Positions 1 to 8,624 of a DNA stretch of 64,000 nucleotides are shown here, piece by piece. The notes beneath the pieces are model-generated. The model was not told the origin of the DNA and ran no database searches. It worked only from the letters and a program-made list of their open reading frames with translations. The stretch comes from Halomonas sp. ML-15 (GTDB lineage: Bacteria; Pseudomonadota; Gammaproteobacteria; Pseudomonadales; Halomonadaceae), in contig NZ_JACXZT010000019.1 of NCBI RefSeq assembly GCF_014779595.1, positions 2,127,945 through 2,191,944 of the forward strand, written 5' to 3'. Within the stretch, counting starts at the first letter, position 1. Each line of letters starts with the position of its first letter. The position numbers and the translations under genes were made by a program.

Positions 1-3
1 TTA

Positions 4-68
4 GAAGCCCCGGCCATTGGTCGGGGCTTCGCTATTTCAGAACCCCAGCTTCGAAAGAGGCTGGGGTT
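4..68. terminator. Two tandem terminator-like hairpins
   Basis: The first hairpin has 12-bp arms at 4-15 and 19-30 with one mismatch. The second has 9-bp arms at 41-49 and 60-68. Neither is followed by a good T-run, so they may be bidirectional or attenuator-like. They presumably close a gene to the left of the window. No gene is visible between here and the coding region at 273. Confidence 0.5.
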
Positions 69-148
69 TCGTCGTTTGAAGCTCCTGCGTAGCGGGGCGC
101 TGGCTGACGGATGGCCGACCTGATCGCCACCACTTATTCAGAAGAGCC

Positions 149-176
149 CCCGAGTTCCTAGTGTTCGGGTTTTTTT
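149..176 (+). terminator. Short hairpin with T-run
   Basis: A 5-bp stem (149-153 with 165-169) is followed directly by seven T residues (170-176). The layout is that of a rho-independent terminator reading rightward, though the stem is weak. Together with the hairpins at 4-68 it separates the coding region at 273 from upstream transcription. Confidence 0.4.
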
Positions 177-272
177 CATGGCAGTTTATAGCGGTGGTGA
201 AAGCAGAATTCTGGTGCGTTTTCCTGCGACTGCTGGCCTGCGGGCAAGCAGTTAGAATAGGGGAGGGTTGCT

Positions 273-1067
273 ATGCAATGGCGACGAGGGAGCTTTCTGG
301 CGACGCTTTGCCTGACGGTGTGGGCAACCTCCTATGCGGCAGAAGAGAAAAGGGTGCGGATTGCGACCCTCTATGATTACCACCCCTATGGTTTCTATGC
401 AGAGGGCGAGGGCCCTCCCATTCTGGAAGTAGTGGTGCCTCCTGGTGGCGATGTTAGCGAGTTTCGCGGCTACAGCTGGGACATCGTGAGAGAGAGCTTT
501 CACGCTCAGGGCTATACCATCGAGCTGGTTGTCACGCACTGGGCGCGAGCGATGGCGAGCGTCATGGAGGGTAGCGTCGATCTGCTGTATCCGACCGGCA
601 AGAACAGCGAGAGGCTGGCCTATTTTTCCTATTCCGAATCGCCTGTTAATGATGCGTCCTTTCTGGTGTACGTCAACCAGGGTACGGATGTCGAGTGGCG
701 AGGTCTGGCGTCCTTGGAGGGCAAAACCATCGGCATGGTTCGGGACTACAACTTAGGCGATGAGTGGAACGAGCGGGAAGGGATATCGAAGTACTCTCTC
801 AATAGCATCGAGCAGGGTTTTCGCATGCTGCAACGGGGACGACTGGACGGCTTCGCAGGCTACGAAGCGATCTGGGACAATGTGCTTCAGCAGATGGGGT
901 TGCAGGGGCAGTTCGACAAGTTGCCTGATTTTGGTGCCAGCAGAGAGTATGTGGTTGGCTTGAAGCGCGATCCCGGCACCGAGCAACGACTGCGTGACTT
1001 CGACGCCGGGCTCCAGGCGATCAAGGAGAGTGGCGAGTATCAGCGCATTGTGGAGCACTGGCGCTGA
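273..1067 (+). CDS. Periplasmic amino-acid-type solute-binding protein (SBP_bac_3)
   Basis: A 264-residue protein with an N-terminal signal peptide (charged MQWRRGS, hydrophobic stretch, cleavage near SYAAEE). The mature part has the two-lobed layout of extracellular solute-binding family 3: the first lobe contains YHPYGFYAEG, a GYSWDIVRE segment and a VDLLYPTGK turn, and the second opens near LASLEGKTIG. The family delivers polar amino acids or similar small ligands to ABC importers or sensors. No permease or ATPase gene is adjacent, so it may be an orphan receptor. ATG follows a GGGGAGGG ribosome-binding site. The ligand cannot be assigned from sequence. Confidence 0.8.
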   Translation: MQWRRGSFLATLCLTVWATSYAAEEKRVRIATLYDYHPYGFYAEGEGPPILEVVVPPGGDVSEFRGYSWDIVRESFHAQGYTIELVVTHWARAMASVMEGSVDLLYPTGKNSERLAYFSYSESPVNDASFLVYVNQGTDVEWRGLASLEGKTIGMVRDYNLGDEWNEREGISKYSLNSIEQGFRMLQRGRLDGFAGYEAIWDNVLQQMGLQGQFDKLPDFGASREYVVGLKRDPGTEQRLRDFDAGLQAIKESGEYQRIVEHWR

Positions 1068-1114
1068 CTCGCTCGATGGGTGGCTGCGGATAATCTCCAG
1101 CAGCCGTCATAGGC

Positions 1115-2170
1115 TCAGCCGCAGAGCGACTCCAACGCCTCGATGAGGCTGTCCATCTCATCATCGGTGCCGATCGAGATGCGCATGAAGTCGCGCAGCG
1201 CTTCGGTGTTGAAGTGGCGCACCAGGATAGCTCGTTCGCGTAGGCCCACAAATAGCTGGGCGGCATCGAGCTGGGGATGGCGAACCAGCACGAAGTTAGC
1301 CTGAGACGGCAGTACCTCGAAGCCCAGCTCGCTCAGGCGCCGGCGTGTGCGCTCGCGGGTGGTGATGACTTTCTCGCGACACGCCTCGAAATGCTCGACG
1401 TCTTCCAGGGCTGCAACGCCTGCGGCATTGGCGATGCTGTCGATGGGGTAGGAGTTGAACGAATTCTTGATGCGCTCGAGCCCCTCGATCAGTTCACGGG
1501 AGCCGATTGCATAGCCGAGTCGCAGGCCGGCGAGGCTGCGCGACTTGGAGAAGGTCCCGGTCACTAGCAGGTTGGGGTAACGGGATACCAGCGGCACCGC
1601 GCTTTCAGCGCCGAAGTCTACGTAGGCTTCATCCACCAGCACCACACACTCCTGGATGCGTTCTAGCAGCGTGGCGATGGCCTCGCGGGTATGCGCGTGG
1701 CCGGTGGGGGCATTGGGATTGGCGAATATCACGCCGCCGCTGTCGGCACTGAAGGCTTCCAGCGGCACCTGCCAATTGTCATCCAGCGCCAGGGTGCGGT
1801 AGTTGATGCCGTATAGCCGGCAGTAGACCGGATAGAAGCTATAGGTGATGGCCGGCATCGTCAGAGACTTGTTCTGGCAGAAGAATGCCTGGAAGGCCAG
1901 TGCCAGCACTTCGTCGGAGCCATTGCCGACGAACACCTGGTCGAGCTCGACGGCGTAGGCATCGGCCAGTGCCTGACGCAGGGCGGTCGCCTCAGGATCC
2001 GGGTAGAGACGCAGATGATCGACGGGATAGTCACGCAGTGCCTGTTCAACACCGGGGGCAGGCGGGTAGGGATTCTCGTTGGTGTTCAGCTTGATCAACT
2101 GCTCACGGGGCTGTTCGCCGGGTACATAGGGCGTCAGCTCCCGGACGATGGGACTCCAGAACTTGCTCAT
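1115..2170 (-). CDS. hisC: Histidinol-phosphate aminotransferase
   Basis: A 351-residue class I/II PLP-dependent aminotransferase that converts imidazole-acetol phosphate and glutamate to histidinol phosphate in histidine synthesis. Diagnostic parts are the N-terminal KLNTNENPYPP motif, the NPNAPTGH segment, VDEAYVDF, and the PLP-lysine region TGTFSKSRSLAGLRLGYAIG. The start at MSKFWSP matches family N-termini; an in-frame ATG lies 12 nt upstream. It stands apart from the other his genes of this window (hisB, H, A and F at 10.8-13.7 kb), so the pathway is split on this chromosome. Phenylalanine/tyrosine transamination is a known side activity in this family. Confidence 0.92.
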   Translation of the reverse strand: MSKFWSPIVRELTPYVPGEQPREQLIKLNTNENPYPPAPGVEQALRDYPVDHLRLYPDPEATALRQALADAYAVELDQVFVGNGSDEVLALAFQAFFCQNKSLTMPAITYSFYPVYCRLYGINYRTLALDDNWQVPLEAFSADSGGVIFANPNAPTGHAHTREAIATLLERIQECVVLVDEAYVDFGAESAVPLVSRYPNLLVTGTFSKSRSLAGLRLGYAIGSRELIEGLERIKNSFNSYPIDSIANAAGVAALEDVEHFEACREKVITTRERTRRRLSELGFEVLPSQANFVLVRHPQLDAAQLFVGLRERAILVRHFNTEALRDFMRISIGTDDEMDSLIEALESLCG

Positions 2171-2265
2171 GGTCGCTCGCATTAACAGAGGGCGCGTGAG
2201 CGCCTGTGGATAGCACTTTGGTCATGGTGACGCGGCCTCGGGCCCAGCGCAAGCGTCGGCCATGC

Positions 2266-2271
2266 TAGGCT
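2266..2271 (+). promoter_or_regulatory. Extended -10-like element upstream of the AEC transporter
   Basis: TGC followed by TAGGCT resembles an extended -10 box (TGnTATAAT). It lies 26 nt before the chosen ATG at 2298. The same 9-mer TGCTAGGCT occurs upstream of sbcB at 24874. No convincing -35 was seen. This is inferred from sequence only. Confidence 0.35.
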
Positions 2272-2297
2272 GTGCCGCTCGGCCCAGGGATAGCTCG

Positions 2298-3182
2298 ATG
2301 ATTGCTCAGATTCTCGCCACACTGCTGCCGGTATTTTTGATCGCTGGCTGCGGCACACTCTATGGGCGCTTCCGAACCCCGGACATTCGCGGGCTGAATA
2401 CGCTGAATATGGAGCTGTTCGTCCCGATGCTGGTGTTCGCCGTGCTTGCCGACGGCCAGGCGCCGCTGGAGGAGTACGCCGGCCTTGCTGCAGCGGCGGC
2501 CATCGTGGTGCTGGGCTCCGGGCTGCTGCTATGGCCGCTGGTCAGGTGGCTGGGGCTGGAACCCAAGACCTTCCTGCCACCGATGATGTTCAACAATTCC
2601 GGCAACATGGGGATTCCGCTGCTGGTACTCGCCTTCGGCGAGGCGGCACTGCCCGCGGCGGTGGTGGTGTTCATCGTCGAGATGCTGCTGCACTTCTCGG
2701 TGGGGCTCTACATGCTCAGTCCGCGCACGCCGATGTGGCGCCTGCTACGGATGCCGATCGTGTTGGCCAGTATCGCCGGGCTGGCCTTCAATCTGAGCGG
2801 CGTGATGCTGCCCGGCTGGCTGCTCGAGGCGCTTAGCATGTTGGGTAATGTGTGTATTCCGCTGATGCTGTTTGCCCTCGGTGTGCGCATGCTCGATATC
2901 GACTTCAGCGACTGGAAAACCGGGGCGCTGGGCGCGGTACTGTGCCCGCTGTCGGGCCTGATCATAGCCGCACCGCTGGTCTGGCTGCTCGATCTGACCG
3001 GTCTGCAGGCCGCGACCCTATGGGTGTTTGCTGCCCTGCCGCCAGCGGTACTCAACTATCTGGTCGCTGAACAGTATCGGCAGGAGCCGCAGAAAGTCGC
3101 GTCGTTGGTGCTGATCGGTAACTTGGGCAGTTTGGTCGTGATGCCTATTGTACTGGGATTGGTGTTCGCCTACGGCGGATAG
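2298..3182 (+). CDS. AEC family transporter (auxin efflux carrier-like)
   Basis: A 294-residue integral membrane protein with about ten hydrophobic segments in the 5+5 arrangement of the membrane transport protein/auxin efflux carrier family. The family-typical NNSGNMGIPL motif, at the discontinuous helix of the first half, and the repeat-like NYLVAEQYRQ region near the end are present. Bacterial members export malonate, malate or other organic anions, or have no known substrate. The ATG at 2298 follows AGGGA; an in-frame ATG at 2262 would add a non-hydrophobic tail and overlap the likely promoter. The substrate is unknown. Confidence 0.85.
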   Translation: MIAQILATLLPVFLIAGCGTLYGRFRTPDIRGLNTLNMELFVPMLVFAVLADGQAPLEEYAGLAAAAAIVVLGSGLLLWPLVRWLGLEPKTFLPPMMFNNSGNMGIPLLVLAFGEAALPAAVVVFIVEMLLHFSVGLYMLSPRTPMWRLLRMPIVLASIAGLAFNLSGVMLPGWLLEALSMLGNVCIPLMLFALGVRMLDIDFSDWKTGALGAVLCPLSGLIIAAPLVWLLDLTGLQAATLWVFAALPPAVLNYLVAEQYRQEPQKVASLVLIGNLGSLVVMPIVLGLVFAYGG

Positions 3183-3254
3183 GGGAACCGAGGCCTTGAT
3201 TAGCCCTCTAACGATCTCCATCTAGGGATGACACGTCTACCAGAGGAAGTCACG

Positions 3255-4364
3255 ATGGCTTACCGCAAATTGTTATCGCCGCTGAGAGTGGGCAGCGTCG
3301 CACTGCCCAACCGGGTGGTCATGGCGCCGCTGACTCGTGCACGCACGCCGGACGGCGTGCCCGGCAAGCTGCAGCAGCGCTACTACGCCCAGCGCGCCAG
3401 CGCCGGACTGATCATCAGCGAGGCGACCAATATCTCGCCCACCGCGCGCGGCTATGTCTATACCCCGGGCATCTGGAGCGATGCTCAGGTGCAGGGCTGG
3501 AAGGGTGTGGTCGATGCCGTGCATCGTGAAGGTGGGCGCATTGCGCTACAGCTGTGGCACGTCGGCCGGATCTCCCACGAGTCGGTGCAGCCCGATGGTC
3601 AGGCGCCAGTGGCGCCCAGTGCGCTGCGTGCCGAAGGCGCCAACTGCTTCATCGAGTTCGAGGATGGCAGCGCCGGTCAGCACCCCACCAGTACGCCACG
3701 GGCGCTGGAGACCGACGAGCTGCCGGGTGTTATCGCCGACTATCGCCACGCGGCCCTCAATGCCAAGCGTGCCGGCTTCGATATGGTCGAGGTGCACGCC
3801 GCCAATGCCTACCTGCTGCAGCAGTTCATGGCCACCGGCAGTAACCAGCGCAAGGATCGCTACGGCGGCAGTGTGGTCAATCGCGCACGGTTGGTACTGG
3901 AAGTGGTCGATGCGGTATGTGAGGTGATGGGGGCCGGCCGTGTCGGCATCCGTCTGTCACCATTCATCGAGATATTCGGCCTCAAGGATGATGAGCCGCA
4001 GGCGATGAGCGACTACCTGGCCGATCAGTTGTCGCGCCGGGGAATCGCCTATGTGCACATCAATGAGCCGGACTGGACGGGTGAAGGCCCGCAGCTGACC
4101 GATGCGTTTCGTCGCGGGTTGCGTGAGCGGTTCAGCGGCACCCTGATCTATTGTGGCCACTATACGGCGGCGCGGGCTGAAGCGCTGATCCGAGATGGCC
4201 TGGGTGATGCCGCTGCGTTCGGGCGACCCTATATCGCCAACCCCGACCTGGTGGAGCGCTTTGCCTCGGATGCCGAACTCAACGAGCCAGATCCGGCGAC
4301 GTTTTACGGGGGCGCGGAGGAAGGCTATATCGACTATCCGCGGCTTACCGAGGCCACTGCTTGA
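3255..4364 (+). CDS. Alkene reductase, old yellow enzyme family
   Basis: A 369-residue FMN-dependent TIM-barrel oxidoreductase. It shows the N-terminal LLSPLRVGSVALPNRVVMAPLTRAR, the LWHVGRISH segment that contacts FMN, an HAANAYLLQQF substrate-binding stretch, GGSVVNRARLVLEV, and the C-terminal phosphate-binding AAFGRPYIANPDL. It is closest in layout to the NemA/OPR branch, which reduces activated alkenes, nitrate esters or maleimides with NAD(P)H. The start at MAYRK has an AGAGGA site; an upstream ATG at 3228 adds nine residues. It is a single gene with no visible regulator next to it. The physiological substrate is unknown. Confidence 0.9.
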   Translation: MAYRKLLSPLRVGSVALPNRVVMAPLTRARTPDGVPGKLQQRYYAQRASAGLIISEATNISPTARGYVYTPGIWSDAQVQGWKGVVDAVHREGGRIALQLWHVGRISHESVQPDGQAPVAPSALRAEGANCFIEFEDGSAGQHPTSTPRALETDELPGVIADYRHAALNAKRAGFDMVEVHAANAYLLQQFMATGSNQRKDRYGGSVVNRARLVLEVVDAVCEVMGAGRVGIRLSPFIEIFGLKDDEPQAMSDYLADQLSRRGIAYVHINEPDWTGEGPQLTDAFRRGLRERFSGTLIYCGHYTAARAEALIRDGLGDAAAFGRPYIANPDLVERFASDAELNEPDPATFYGGAEEGYIDYPRLTEATA

Positions 4365-4372
4365 ACGCATAA

Positions 4373-4396
4373 GGCGCGCGGAACTGTCCGCGCGCC
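4373..4396. terminator. Strong GC hairpin after the alkene reductase gene
   Basis: A perfect 10-bp stem GGCGCGCGGA / TCCGCGCGCC with a 4-nt loop lies 9 nt after the stop codon. There is no T-run, so termination may be partial. Confidence 0.45.
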
Positions 4397-4469
4397 GTGC
4401 TTGTCGGTTATGCTGTGAGGTAGTGGTCGCGGTTCGCGACACTTAGGCCCAATGGTTAGGAGGACTCTC

Positions 4470-4919
4470 ATGCGAATCAGGACGTTGCTGGCCGGTTCCG
4501 CCGTGCTTGCCGTGATGGCGGGCTGCGCCGCCGGCCCGACGGAAGGCCCCGCGCCGGATATGGCGGCAGATGGGGAAGCAGTTTATCAGGGCACGCTACC
4601 CTGCCGGAACTGTGCCGGTATCGATATCGATGTGCGGATGATGGGTGATGAGCAGAGCGCCGATGAAGAGCGTACCTTCGCTCTCGAGGCCAGCTATCGC
4701 GAGCATCCTCAGGATCCGCCCAGCGAGAACTATACCGGGAACTGGGAAGTCCTCAGCGGCAGCGCCGATGATCCCAACGCCACCGTCTACGAGCTGACGC
4801 CGGAAAATGAAGGCCAGATCTACTACTTCCTGCGCGTGGATGATTCCACCCTGGAATTGATCGACCCCGAGCGCCGGCGCTTCGAAAATAACGACATGCT
4901 GCAGCTACAGCGTCAGTAA
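4470..4919 (+). CDS. NlpE-like outer-membrane lipoprotein
   Basis: A 149-residue lipoprotein. The signal peptide ends in a lipobox (VMAGC) whose Cys becomes lipidated. The mature protein carries the NlpE N-terminal pattern YQGTLPCRNCAGI with a CxxC pair, followed by a small beta-rich domain ending LELIDPERRRF. NlpE N-domains in enterobacteria sense envelope stress and copper and signal to Cpx; no two-component genes are nearby here. Only the N-terminal NlpE domain is present. ATG follows a strong AGGAGG. The Asp/Glu-rich composition fits a halophile. Confidence 0.75.
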   Translation: MRIRTLLAGSAVLAVMAGCAAGPTEGPAPDMAADGEAVYQGTLPCRNCAGIDIDVRMMGDEQSADEERTFALEASYREHPQDPPSENYTGNWEVLSGSADDPNATVYELTPENEGQIYYFLRVDDSTLELIDPERRRFENNDMLQLQRQ

Positions 4920-4940
4920 GCGACGCCGTTAGTAGCTCGT

Positions 4941-4966
4941 GCGGGGCGGCCTTCGGGCCGCCCCGC
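4941..4966. terminator. Hairpin terminator after the NlpE-like gene
   Basis: A perfect 11-bp GC stem (GCGGGGCGGCC / GGCCGCCCCGC) is closed by a TTCG tetraloop, 21 nt after the stop codon. No T-run follows. Confidence 0.55.
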
Positions 4967-4999
4967 TGCGTTGCGGGAGTCGGCGCTATGCTCTGCGGC

Positions 5000-5008
5000 T
5001 GCTAGAAT
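5000..5008 (+). promoter_or_regulatory. Extended -10 promoter element of radA
   Basis: TGC-TAGAAT matches the extended -10 consensus TGnTATAAT at 8 of the 8 defined positions except one. It lies 28 nt before the radA ATG and follows the terminator hairpin at 4941-4966. Extended -10 promoters need little -35, and no clear -35 is seen. Confidence 0.5.
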
Positions 5009-5036
5009 ACTCTCCTTGTTTGCGTGAGAGGCGGCC

Positions 5037-6413
5037 ATGGCCAAGGCGAAGAGTGCGTTCGTGTGCACCGAGTGCGGTGCCGAGTACAGCAAATGGCAGG
5101 GCCAGTGTTCGAGCTGCCGTGAATGGAACACGCTGAGTGAGGTGCGCCTGGCGCCGGCGCGTCCGGGGGCTGCGGCGGCGTCGACCACTGGTCGCAGCGG
5201 TTATGCGGGCATCGTCTCCCGCGAGGTGGTCGATCTGGCGGCGGTGGATCTCAGCGAGGTGCCGCGCTTCTCGTCGACCTTCGGTGAGTTTGACCGGGTG
5301 CTGGGCGGCGGCCTGGTACCGGGCTCGGCGGTGCTGCTTGGGGGTAACCCCGGGGCGGGCAAATCGACGCTGCTGCTGCAGACCGCCTGCAAGCTGGCGC
5401 AGCAAAAAAAGGCGCTGTACGTCACTGGGGAGGAGTCGCTCTCGCAAGTGGCGATGCGTGCCCACCGCCTGCAGTTGCCCACCCAGGGGTTGAAGATGCT
5501 CGCCGAGACCAGCGTCGAGACGATTCTCGCCGTTGCCGAACGCGAACGCCCCGAGGTGCTGATCATCGACTCGATTCAGACCATGCACCTCGACGATATT
5601 GCCTCTGCGCCAGGCGGGGTGGCTCAGGTACGCGAATCCGCCGCGGCGCTGACCCGCTTTGCCAAGCACTCCAATACCGTGCTGCTGCTGGTCGGTCATG
5701 TCACCAAGGATGGCTCGCTGGCCGGCCCTAAGGTGCTGGAGCATATGATCGACGCCTCGTTGCTGCTCGAAGGCGGCGCCGACTCGCGCTTCCGCACTCT
5801 GCGCGGGCAGAAGAACCGTTTCGGTGCGGTCAACGAGCTGGGGGTGTTCGCGATGCTCGAACATGGCCTCAAGGAGGTCAAGAACCCCAGCGCCATCTTT
5901 CTGTCGCGCAGCGAGGAGCTGAGCTCCGGCAGCCTGGTGATGGTGGTATGGGAAGGCACCCGGCCGATTCTGGTCGAGGTGCAGGCGCTGGTCGACGACT
6001 CGGCGCTGGGCAACCCACGCCGGGTGGCGGTCGGCCTCGACCCCAATCGCCTGGCCATGCTGCTGGCGGTACTGCACCGCCACGGTGGGCTGTTCACCGG
6101 CGATCAGGACGTCTTTCTCAACGTGGTGGGCGGGGTGAAGGTGCTCGAGACCAGCGCCGATCTGGCAGTGCTGTTGGCGGTGGTGTCGAGCCTGCAGAAC
6201 CGCCCCTTGCCCCGCGAGCTGGTGGTGTTCGGCGAAGTAGGGCTGTCCGGTGAAATTCGCCCGGTACCCAGCGGCCAGGAGCGCATCGTCGAAGCCGCGA
6301 AACATGGCTTCACTCGTGCCATCGTGCCCCGTGGCAATGCCCCCAAGAGCTCGCCGCCGGGGATGCAGGTAATTGCCGTCGACAAGCTCGCCGAAGCCCT
6401 GGAGGCGCTGTAA
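5037..6413 (+). CDS. radA: DNA repair protein RadA
   Basis: A 458-residue RecA-like ATPase that acts as a hexameric helicase driving branch migration of recombination intermediates. Domains in order: an N-terminal zinc finger (CTECG and CSSC, residues about 10-27), a RecA core with Walker A GGNPGAGKST, Walker B LIIDSIQ, the RadA-specific KNRFG motif, and a C-terminal Lon-protease-like domain (GGVKVLETSADLAVLLAVVSS to the end) without the protease catalytic Ser. The length equals the family norm. It is a single transcriptional unit ahead of the selD-selU pair. Confidence 0.96.
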   Translation: MAKAKSAFVCTECGAEYSKWQGQCSSCREWNTLSEVRLAPARPGAAAASTTGRSGYAGIVSREVVDLAAVDLSEVPRFSSTFGEFDRVLGGGLVPGSAVLLGGNPGAGKSTLLLQTACKLAQQKKALYVTGEESLSQVAMRAHRLQLPTQGLKMLAETSVETILAVAERERPEVLIIDSIQTMHLDDIASAPGGVAQVRESAAALTRFAKHSNTVLLLVGHVTKDGSLAGPKVLEHMIDASLLLEGGADSRFRTLRGQKNRFGAVNELGVFAMLEHGLKEVKNPSAIFLSRSEELSSGSLVMVVWEGTRPILVEVQALVDDSALGNPRRVAVGLDPNRLAMLLAVLHRHGGLFTGDQDVFLNVVGGVKVLETSADLAVLLAVVSSLQNRPLPRELVVFGEVGLSGEIRPVPSGQERIVEAAKHGFTRAIVPRGNAPKSSPPGMQVIAVDKLAEALEAL

Positions 6414-6468
6414 AGCTGGGCCCGCCGTCAACTAGACTCAATCTATCCATTACTGCAAGGAGAGCTCG

Positions 6469-7506
6469 ATGAGTGCCATTCGCCTGACCCAGTACAGCCA
6501 TGGTGCCGGCTGCGGCTGCAAGATCGCGCCTGACGTGCTCGACAGCATTCTCGCCAAGGCCGGTCCCGGCGCCAGCCATTCGCGTCTTATCGTCGGCAAT
6601 CAGGGGCGCGAGGACGCCGCCGTCTACGACCTTGGAGACGGCCGCGGCATGATCGCTACCACCGATTTCTTCATGCCCATCGTCGACGATCCCTTCGACT
6701 TCGGGCGCATCGCTGCCACCAATGCCATCAGCGACGTCTATGCCATGGGCGGCACTCCGGTGATGGCGCTGGGTATCCTCGGCTGGCCGCTCGACAAGCT
6801 CGGCGCCGATATCGCCGGCGACGTGGTCGCAGGCGCCCAGGCGGTGTGCCGCGAACTGGGCCTGGCGCTGGCCGGTGGACACTCCATCGATTCCCTGGAG
6901 CCGATCTTTGGCCTGGCGGTCAATGGCCTGGTTGACCTGAAACATCTCAAGCTCAACAAGGGCGCCAAGCCCGGTGACCTGCTCTATCTGACCAAGCCGC
7001 TGGGGGTTGGCATGCTGACCACCGCTGAGAAGCGCGGGCTTCTCGAGGCTGGGCATCAGGGGTTGGCCCGCGAGACCATGCTCAAGGCCAACGACATCGG
7101 TATGGCGCTGGCCAAGGTCGAAGGCGTACACGCCATGACCGATGTCACCGGCTTTGGCCTGGCCGGGCACCTGGCCGAGGTCTGCGCGGCCAGCGGCGTG
7201 GCCGCCAGGATCGATTTCAAGCAGCTGCCGCGCCTGGCCGAGGCCGAAGCCTACCGGCGTCAGGGCGCCGTGCCCGGAGGCAGTGAACGCAATCGCCAGG
7301 CGCTGGGCGAGAGCCTACCGGCGATGGACGAGCCCCACTGGCAGTGGCTGTGTGATCCGCAGACCTCCGGTGGCCTGTTGCTCTCGGTGCATCCGTCCTG
7401 GGAAGACGACGTCGAGCGCATCGGGCGCGCCCACGGTATCGAGCTGCAGCCGTTCGGTGAGGTGGTCAAGGCCGATGGCCCGGCGCTGATCCGGGTGACT
7501 GGATGA
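6469..7506 (+). CDS. selD: Selenide, water dikinase
   Basis: A 345-residue enzyme that makes monoselenophosphate from selenide and ATP, the selenium donor for selenouridine and selenocysteine. The N-terminal glycine-rich loop SHGAGCGCKI contains the catalytic Cys15 (Sec in some homologues; here an ordinary TGC) and Lys18. Also present are TTDFFMPIVDDPFDFGRIAATNAISD, GGHSIDSLEPIFGLAV and LCDPQTSGGLLL. ATG follows AAGGAG. The stop overlaps the start of selU (ATGA), so the two are translationally coupled. The pairing with selU, with no selA or selB in view, shows at least a tRNA-selenouridine role. Confidence 0.96.
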   Translation: MSAIRLTQYSHGAGCGCKIAPDVLDSILAKAGPGASHSRLIVGNQGREDAAVYDLGDGRGMIATTDFFMPIVDDPFDFGRIAATNAISDVYAMGGTPVMALGILGWPLDKLGADIAGDVVAGAQAVCRELGLALAGGHSIDSLEPIFGLAVNGLVDLKHLKLNKGAKPGDLLYLTKPLGVGMLTTAEKRGLLEAGHQGLARETMLKANDIGMALAKVEGVHAMTDVTGFGLAGHLAEVCAASGVAARIDFKQLPRLAEAEAYRRQGAVPGGSERNRQALGESLPAMDEPHWQWLCDPQTSGGLLLSVHPSWEDDVERIGRAHGIELQPFGEVVKADGPALIRVTG

Positions 7507-8624
7507 GCGAACTGCCACAGATAGCGCCAGACCTGGCGCTGCTGCGCGAGGGACGCACCCTGATCGACGTGCGCGCCCCGATGGAGTTCGCTCAAGGCGC
7601 CCTGCCCGGGGCCGTCAACCTGCCACTGATGGACGACGAGGAGCGCCATCGAGTAGGCATCGCCTACAAGCAGCACGGTCAGGCAGCCGCCATCGCACTG
7701 GGCGAGCGGATGGTAAGCGGCAGCCTCAAGGCGGGCCGCATAGAGGCTTGGCAGCGGCTATTGGCCAGGCAGCCGGATGCCATTATCTACTGCTTCCGCG
7801 GCGGACTGCGCTCCCAGATTGCTCAGCAGTGGCTGGCCGAGGTAGGAGTGTCGCGACCGCGGATCAGCGGTGGCTGGAAGGCCATGCGCCAGGCGCTGTG
7901 TGCGCAAATCGACGCTGCTGCTGGCCGGCCGCTGCTGGTAGTGGGCGGCCTGACCGGCTGCGCCAAGACAACGCTGATTCAGCGCCTGCCCAGCGGCCTC
8001 GACCTCGAGGCCTGCGCCCGTCACAAGGGCTCTGCGTTCGGTCGCCACCCGCTGCAGTCGCCGTCACAGATCGACTTCGAACACGACCTGGGGCGTCGCT
8101 TGTTGCCGCTAACCGGGCCGCTGGTGGTGGAGGACGAATCGCGCCATATCGGCACCGTCAATGTGCCGCTCAGCTTCTGGCAGGCGATGCAGCAGGCGCC
8201 GCGGATCCGTGTCGAGATGCCGCTGGACTGGCGGCTGGCGCAGATCCGCAAGGATTATATCGATGACCTGTGGGAGATCTATCGCTCGCAGTTCGGTGAC
8301 TGGCTGGGTTGGGCGCTGATGCGCAAGCAGCTGGCGACGGCATTGGCGCGCCTGGCCAAGCGGCTCGGCAGCGCTCGGCTGGCGCGCCTGCAGCGGCTCC
8401 AGCAGCTGGCCTTTCGCGAGCATGCCCGAGGTGACCGTCAGGCCCACGACGCATGGTTGGCGCCATTGCTCACCGAGTACTATGACCCCATGTATCGCCA
8501 CCAGCTGGAGAAGGGCGAACAGCGCTTTCTTCACGTCGGTGACTGGGATAGCTGCCTGGCGGTTGCCCAGGAGTGGTCAGCTCGGCACGCTGCGCAGCCA
8601 GCTCAGCAGCACGCGGTCGAGTAG
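7503..8624 (+). CDS. selU: tRNA 2-selenouridine synthase
   Basis: A 373-residue enzyme (SelU/MnmH/YbbB) that replaces sulfur by selenium in 2-thiouridine at the wobble base of Lys, Glu and Gln tRNAs, through a geranylated intermediate. The N-terminal rhodanese domain (about 1-125) holds the catalytic Cys97 in YCFRGGLRS. The C-terminal half is a P-loop domain. Its Walker A is GLTGCAKT (149-156), where the usual Gly before Lys is Ala154. It starts inside the selD stop codon. Its 3' end overlaps the convergent GATase-like gene by 48 bp. Confidence 0.93.
   Translation: MSELPQIAPDLALLREGRTLIDVRAPMEFAQGALPGAVNLPLMDDEERHRVGIAYKQHGQAAAIALGERMVSGSLKAGRIEAWQRLLARQPDAIIYCFRGGLRSQIAQQWLAEVGVSRPRISGGWKAMRQALCAQIDAAAGRPLLVVGGLTGCAKTTLIQRLPSGLDLEACARHKGSAFGRHPLQSPSQIDFEHDLGRRLLPLTGPLVVEDESRHIGTVNVPLSFWQAMQQAPRIRVEMPLDWRLAQIRKDYIDDLWEIYRSQFGDWLGWALMRKQLATALARLAKRLGSARLARLQRLQQLAFREHARGDRQAHDAWLAPLLTEYYDPMYRHQLEKGEQRFLHVGDWDSCLAVAQEWSARHAAQPAQQHAVE

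Noticed and set aside
4986..6431. Long minus-strand open frame (481 codons) opposite radA
   Set aside because: It lies entirely antisense to a well-conserved gene. High GC content produces long shadow frames; the translation is low-complexity and rich in His, Gln and Arg.
6469..6530. Selenocysteine in SelD
   Set aside because: The catalytic position is an ordinary TGC Cys codon; no in-frame TGA is present.
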